Part shown: positions 6,278 to 9,185 of the stretch, piece after piece | Numbering within the stretch: the first letter of the stretch is position 1 | Layout of the letters: every line of letters starts with the position of its first letter | Origin: Candidatus Segetimicrobium genomatis | GTDB taxonomy: Bacteria; Sysuimicrobiota; Sysuimicrobiia; Sysuimicrobiales; Segetimicrobiaceae | Reading direction: 5' to 3' | NCBI GenBank assembly: GCA_005882445.1 | Contig: VBAN01000265.1 | Span: 1-9,185, forward strand | Length of the DNA: 9,185 bases | Made by a program: the position numbers and the translations under genes | The notes under the pieces: model-generated | What the model was told of the DNA's origin: nothing | Databases searched by the model: none | Seen by the model: the letters and a program-made list of their open reading frames with translations, nothing else

Positions 6278-6673
6278 TCAACTCCTCTGGCTTCGCCCTT
6301 CACGCCAGACAACCTCGCGCGAACTCACCGCTCGGCTCCGCGTGCAGCACTCCGCATACAGGAACCCCAACAACTCGCGCAGCGTCTCGGTGTTCGCGGC
6401 GTACCGGAGGTACGTTCCCTCCCGCCGGACGGTGACCAGGCCTTCGTGCCGCAGCTTTTCCAGGTGATGGGACAGCGTGGAGTTGGGGATGTCCAGTTCG
6501 GTTTGGATCTCACCCACCACCAGGCCTTTGGGGTGGGCCGACAGCAGCAGCCGCACGATCCGAAGCCGCGCTTCCGTGCCGAGGGCCGAGAACAGGTCTG
6601 CGTAGCGGGCAGGGTCCTCAACGCCGGCCTTCTTCTTCGCTTCGTTCGTCGTCAAGGCGACGCCTCTTTTCAC
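6278..6673 (-). CDS. arsR: ArsR/SmtB-family metalloregulator
   Basis: Dimeric winged-helix repressor expected to block its own unit and to release DNA when As(III) (or Sb(III)) binds. From GTG at 6673 it has 131 residues. The helix-turn-helix is VVGEIQTELDIPNSTLSHHLEKLRHEGLV (about residues 52-80, shown here in part), followed by the wing VRREGTYLRYAAN. The E. coli ArsR site CVCDL in the recognition helix is missing; instead there is a C-terminal AECCTR pair (Cys109, Cys110), as in Acidithiobacillus ferrooxidans ArsR, but the third cysteine of that protein has no counterpart. The frame is open to a TTG at 6730, but this TTG is the -35 box of a strong promoter, so translation must start later; TTG at 6655 with AGAGG seven bases upstream is an alternative. 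Transcribed first in the arsR-arsM-PAL-like unit; its stop is 26 bases before the arsM start. Confidence 0.88.
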   Translation of the reverse strand: MKRGVALTTNEAKKKAGVEDPARYADLFSALGTEARLRIVRLLLSAHPKGLVVGEIQTELDIPNSTLSHHLEKLRHEGLVTVRREGTYLRYAANTETLRELLGFLYAECCTRSRAVSSREVVWREGRSQRS

Positions 6674-6754
6674 GGGTCGACCCTTTGCGGGTGTTAATTT
6701 GATATTAGCAGAAATACGAAACAATTTCAAGGACCCGTACAGGACCCGCGGGTC
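6674..6754. promoter_or_regulatory. GGGTC/GACCC half-sites flanking the arsR promoter
   Basis: The palindrome GGGTCGACCC lies at 6674-6683, between the promoter and the arsR start. Upstream of the promoter are GACCC at 6732-6736 and the 12-bp palindrome GACCCGCGGGTC at 6743-6754. The two upstream GGACCCG copies (6731-6737, 6742-6748) are 11 bp apart, one helical turn. Together they are candidate operators, perhaps for ArsR itself. Such words are not rare in GC-rich DNA. Confidence 0.35.
6702..6730 (-). promoter_or_regulatory. arsR promoter with extended -10
   Basis: On the minus strand: TTGAAA (6730-6725), a 17-base spacer, and TAATAT (6707-6702), with TGC directly before the -10 (extended -10). 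This is near consensus and lies in a local AT-rich pocket. The start of transcription should be near 6695, leaving about 22 bases before the GTG start of arsR. Confidence 0.75.
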
Positions 6755-6885
6755 GCGGCCGGCGCAGCATCACGCCTCGCGGATTCTCTCGCCGTCGTGA
6801 CGAGGGGATCATGGGATGGCAGTTCCACGGGCCGCAATGGATGGCCCGGCAGCCGAACAGCCAGGGTTTCATTGGATTGAACCTC

Positions 6886-6920
6886 GGGAATAATACCCGT
6901 GTATCTCGGGAGAAATACCC
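6886..6920. repeat. Two tandem 22-bp repeats with GGG..CCC dyads
   Basis: GGGAATAATACCC (6886-6898) and GGGAGAAATACCC (6908-6920) share 11 of 13 bases, both preceded by CTC, with starts exactly 22 bp apart (two helical turns). Each has a GGG/CCC inverted end around an A/T-rich centre. They precede the terminator and promoter ahead of the secreted beta-helix gene and look like paired operator sites or two small hairpins in a leader. Confidence 0.5.
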
Positions 6921-6954
6921 CCGAATGTCATGGAAAGACACTCCGGGGTTTTTT
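6917..6954 (+). terminator. Intrinsic terminator upstream of the beta-helix gene
   Basis: Bases 6917-6929 pair with 6937-6949 (11 of 13 pairs) around a 7-base loop, followed by six T (6949-6954). No plus-strand gene precedes it, so it would end either an unannotated short RNA from 6731-6916 or the leader transcript of the downstream gene, that is, act as an attenuator. Confidence 0.6.
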
Positions 6955-6962
6955 GATACAAT
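6954..6962 (+). promoter_or_regulatory. Extended -10 promoter for the beta-helix gene
   Basis: TGATACAAT (6954-6962) is an extended -10 (TGn then TACAAT), about 32 bases before the ATG at 6995. The best -35 is weak (AAGACA at 6935-6940, 16-base spacer) and lies inside the terminator stem. Transcription would start near 6969. Confidence 0.45.
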
Positions 6963-6994
6963 AGTAGGGCCTTCCGTACGATAGAGGGGGCGCC

Positions 6995-8974
6995 ATGGAT
7001 TCCAGAACATACGTTCGGATTGCCGTGATCTGGCTCACCTTAATCGTCACCGCGGTCCCAATCCTCCCTCTGCTCCCCACGCGGCTGGCGGCTGAGGCCC
7101 AAAGCGTCGTTCCTGCGCCGCCACAAGTATACCTCGATACGACCTTCGCGCCTCCGTCGGGACAAACGGTCGCCGTCCCGGCCGGCGGCGACCTGCAGGC
7201 GGCCCTCAACAGCGCCAACCCGGGTGATACCATTACGCTGGTCGCGGGCGCGACGTACAAGGGACCGGTCACCCTGCCCGCCAAATCCGGCTCCGGGTGG
7301 ATCTATATCGAGTCCTCGGCCCTTTCGAGCCTGCCGGCCCCCGGGAACCGCGCCTCACCCACGCAGGCCGGCCTGATGCCCAAGGTCCTCGCCCCCGGGT
7401 CGCCGGCGATCCGGACAGTCTCCGGCGCGCATCACTTCCGGTTCGTCGGGATCGAGTTGGCGCCGACTCCCGGCACGTTCGTCGAGAACGTCGTGAAGAT
7501 TGGCTCAGGCGAATCATCCGCGGCGGCGCTCCCCAACAACATCGTGTTTGACCGGTGCTACATCCACGGCGACCCGACAGCCGGCAGCCGCCGCGGAATC
7601 TTGATGAATGGGGCCGGCATCGCCGTCGTCGATTCCTACATCTCCGGCTTCAAAGCGACCGATTTTGATGGCGGGTACGCGCTGCATGCATGGAACGGGA
7701 CCGGTCCCTTCAAAATCGCAAACAACTACCTGGAAGCATCCGGGGTCAACGTGTTTTTCGGAGGAAGCGATCCGAGCATCTCCAATCTTGTGGCGTCCGA
7801 CATCGAGGTCCGCGGCAATTACTTCTTCAAGCTGCTGTCATGGAGAGTCGGCGATCCATCGTTCGACGGCACACCGTGGCTCGTCAAGAACCTCTTCGAG
7901 CTCAAGGACGCCCAGCGGGTGCTGATCGACGGCAACATCTTCGAGAACAACTGGAAGCAGGCCGACCAGGACGGGTTTGCCATCGTCTTGACCCCGCGCA
8001 ACCAAAATGGCGAGGCGCCGTGGTCGATCGTCCAGGACGTCACGTTCACGCACAACATCGTCCGCCACTCCACCGCGGGATTCCACATGCTGGGGTGGGA
8101 CGACAACAACCCGAGCCAGCAGCTGCAGCGGGTGCTCATCCAGAACAATCTGATCTACGACATCGGAGCGTTCGGGAGCAACGGCGGCTCCGTGGGGCTG
8201 CTGATCCAACAGCGGGACGGCGTCGCGAACACCGTGATCGACCACAACACCGCCTTCCAGGACGGCGATCCGCTTTACGCGTCGGTGGGCAACGGGACGC
8301 CGAACACGGGGTTGGTGTTCACGAACAACGTCGGTGACGGCAACGTGACCGCCGCGGACTCCTCCGACCCGGCCTCTGCGCTCGCGGTGTCGTTCCCCGG
8401 CGCGGTGTTCACGCGGAACGTCCTGCTCGGCGGCACGGCCGCGGCATATCCCACCGGCAACTGGTTCCCGGCGGGGGCGACCCCGGTGGTCAACGCCTAT
8501 TTCGGCGGGTCCGACTTCCATCTCGTCCCTGGGAGCCCGTACCAGAGCGCCGGAACGGACGGCAATAACGTCGGCGCCGATGTCGACGCGATCAACGCGG
8601 CGACGGCGAACGTCATTTCCGGTACCTCCTCCCCCGCGGCGCCTCCAATCTTGCTGATCACACCCTCGGCCCAGGATTTCGGGTCGGTGCCCGTGGGGGG
8701 ATCGGCTGACCGTTGGTTCACGGTCATGAACTTGGGTGGGAGCACGGTCGGCGGAAGGGCTTCGAGCAGCGACCCGTTCGGGGTGGTGACCGGCAGCTCA
8801 TTCGTCCTCAGCCCGGGTAGCAGCCAGACGATCGCCGTACGGTTCAGCCCCGTTTCAGGCGGCGGGTACGGGACAAGCGTCACCTTCACCTGGGACGGCG
8901 GGGCAGGCACGGCAGTCGTGACAGGGAATGCGACGCTGCCGCCACCGCCACCAGACATGCCGGGCAACAAGTAG
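6995..8974 (+). CDS. Secreted right-handed parallel beta-helix protein with C-terminal Ig-like domain
   Basis: A 659-residue exported protein. Residues 1-35 form a signal peptide (basic MDSRTYVR, hydrophobic IAVIWLTLIVTAVPILPLL, cleavage near AEA/Q). Residues about 55-540 form a pectate-lyase-like right-handed beta-helix: VPAGGDLQAALNSANPGDTI is the typical N-terminal cap, followed by recurring Asn-rich turns (IANNYLEAS, RGNYFFK, DGNIFENN, THNIVRHS, IQNNLIYD, DHNTAFQD, FTNNVGDG), and NNVGADVDAI ends the helix. Residues about 553-648 match the Hydin/ASPM-like Ig domain (also called choice-of-anchor D): PSAQDFGSVPVGG, FTVMNLGG, LSPGSSQTIAVRFSP. It ends in a Pro-rich tail without LPXTG or other anchor. 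The fold is used by polysaccharide lyases, epimerases and adhesins; I see no clear catalytic set, so the substrate is open. A GAGGGGG ribosome site lies at 6984-6990. The gene is divergent from arsR. Confidence 0.85.
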   Translation: MDSRTYVRIAVIWLTLIVTAVPILPLLPTRLAAEAQSVVPAPPQVYLDTTFAPPSGQTVAVPAGGDLQAALNSANPGDTITLVAGATYKGPVTLPAKSGSGWIYIESSALSSLPAPGNRASPTQAGLMPKVLAPGSPAIRTVSGAHHFRFVGIELAPTPGTFVENVVKIGSGESSAAALPNNIVFDRCYIHGDPTAGSRRGILMNGAGIAVVDSYISGFKATDFDGGYALHAWNGTGPFKIANNYLEASGVNVFFGGSDPSISNLVASDIEVRGNYFFKLLSWRVGDPSFDGTPWLVKNLFELKDAQRVLIDGNIFENNWKQADQDGFAIVLTPRNQNGEAPWSIVQDVTFTHNIVRHSTAGFHMLGWDDNNPSQQLQRVLIQNNLIYDIGAFGSNGGSVGLLIQQRDGVANTVIDHNTAFQDGDPLYASVGNGTPNTGLVFTNNVGDGNVTAADSSDPASALAVSFPGAVFTRNVLLGGTAAAYPTGNWFPAGATPVVNAYFGGSDFHLVPGSPYQSAGTDGNNVGADVDAINAATANVISGTSSPAAPPILLITPSAQDFGSVPVGGSADRWFTVMNLGGSTVGGRASSSDPFGVVTGSSFVLSPGSSQTIAVRFSPVSGGGYGTSVTFTWDGGAGTAVVTGNATLPPPPPDMPGNK

Positions 8975-8986
8975 GGGAACGCTTAA

Positions 8987-9015
8987 GGGCCGGTCCCGAG
9001 GGACGGGACCGGCCC
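8987..9015. terminator. Perfect 11-bp hairpin after the beta-helix gene
   Basis: Bases 8987-8997 pair perfectly with 9005-9015 around a 7-base loop, 12 bases after the stop codon. There is no T-tract directly after it. An outer stem, 8982-8990 with 9025-9033 (nine pairs, one G/T), competes with its base. It probably protects or ends the transcript; a T5-bearing hairpin lies further on. Confidence 0.6.
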
Positions 9016-9042
9016 CGCGGGTGCGCCCTTGAGGTGTCACCC

Positions 9043-9078
9043 GACCTGCTCAGGATTCCCGACCAGGTCACCCTTTTT
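9043..9078 (+). terminator. Second, weaker terminator candidate
   Basis: GACCTG (9043-9048) pairs with CAGGTC (9064-9069) around a 15-base loop, followed by ACCC and five T (9074-9078). The short stem and long loop make it weak alone, but it could act behind the strong hairpin at 8987-9015. Confidence 0.4.
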
Positions 9079-9103
9079 ATCTGCCCTCAGATCGCCCCCT
9101 GTT

Positions 9104-9132
9104 ATGATAGAAACGTTCCCAGGCTCTGACAA
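9104..9132 (-). promoter_or_regulatory. Sigma70-like promoter on the minus strand with no gene downstream
   Basis: On the minus strand: TTGTCA (9132-9127), a 17-base spacer, TATCAT (9109-9104); each box has five of six consensus bases. Transcription would start near 9097 and run left through both hairpins towards the end of the beta-helix gene. No convincing frame begins there, so it would make a short RNA or an antisense transcript. Confidence 0.5.
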
Positions 9133-9159
9133 TAGTATAACGGAACTTTACTTATTGTC
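9128..9159. repeat. 7-bp inverted repeat in an AT-rich patch
   Basis: GACAATA (9128-9134) and TATTGTC (9153-9159) are perfect inverted arms 18 bases apart. The left arm overlaps the -35 box of the minus-strand promoter, so the pair could be an operator for it or for a gene beyond the right edge. Confidence 0.35.
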
Positions 9160-9185
9160 TTGCGACTTGACTCTTTCGGGTATTT

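Noticed and set aside
8886..9071. Small minus-strand frame downstream of the 9104-9132 promoter
   Set aside because: Ser/Arg/Pro-rich, antisense to the beta-helix gene end, no domain; a GTG after AAAAAGG is the only support.

Overview
The window comes from a GC-rich bacterium with normal bacterial signals: AGGAGG-type ribosome sites, ATG/GTG starts and sigma70-like promoters in AT-rich pockets. The gene mix (metabolite:H+ symporter, HU, dihydroxy-acid dehydratase, arsenite methyltransferase, secreted beta-helix protein) suits a free-living soil, sediment or subsurface bacterium, perhaps from an uncultivated phylum. Nothing in the sequence fixes the phylum. No tRNA, rRNA, CRISPR array, transposase or phage gene was seen.

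Layout. (1) 1-987, minus: N-terminal 329 residues of an MHS-type major facilitator transporter that continues past the left edge. (2) 1155-1427, minus: an HU-family nucleoid protein with a clear intrinsic terminator behind it. (3) 1428-1817: about 390 non-coding bases with GC-rich hairpins. (4) 1818-2351, plus: a small exported protein of unknown function, convergent with (5) 2418-4100, minus: ilvD. (6) 4248-4391, plus: a 47-residue protein with two CPHC knuckles, divergent from ilvD. (7) 6673 down to 4414, minus: a compact three-gene unit of an ArsR-type repressor, an ArsM-type arsenite methyltransferase and a six-bladed propeller protein that looks like peptidyl-alpha-hydroxyglycine alpha-amidating lyase (PAL). 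(8) 6731-6994: a divergent control region with GGGTC/GACCC half-sites, two 22-bp tandem repeats, an intrinsic terminator and an extended -10. (9) 6995-8974, plus: a large secreted right-handed beta-helix protein with a C-terminal Ig-like domain. (10) 8975-9185: strong hairpins, then an AT-rich patch with a good promoter pointing back left and no gene downstream of it.

How the parts may work together. ArsR probably represses its own unit from a strong extended -10 promoter and releases it on As(III); ArsM then methylates arsenite using S-adenosylmethionine. The third gene is the most interesting point. Its start lies 8 bases after the arsM stop, and it keeps the zinc-binding histidines and the Arg/Tyr/Arg catalytic set of animal PAL, yet it has no signal peptide and no copper monooxygenase partner nearby. 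IlvD serves branched-chain amino acid synthesis and HU serves the nucleoid; neither has an evident link to the arsenic unit.
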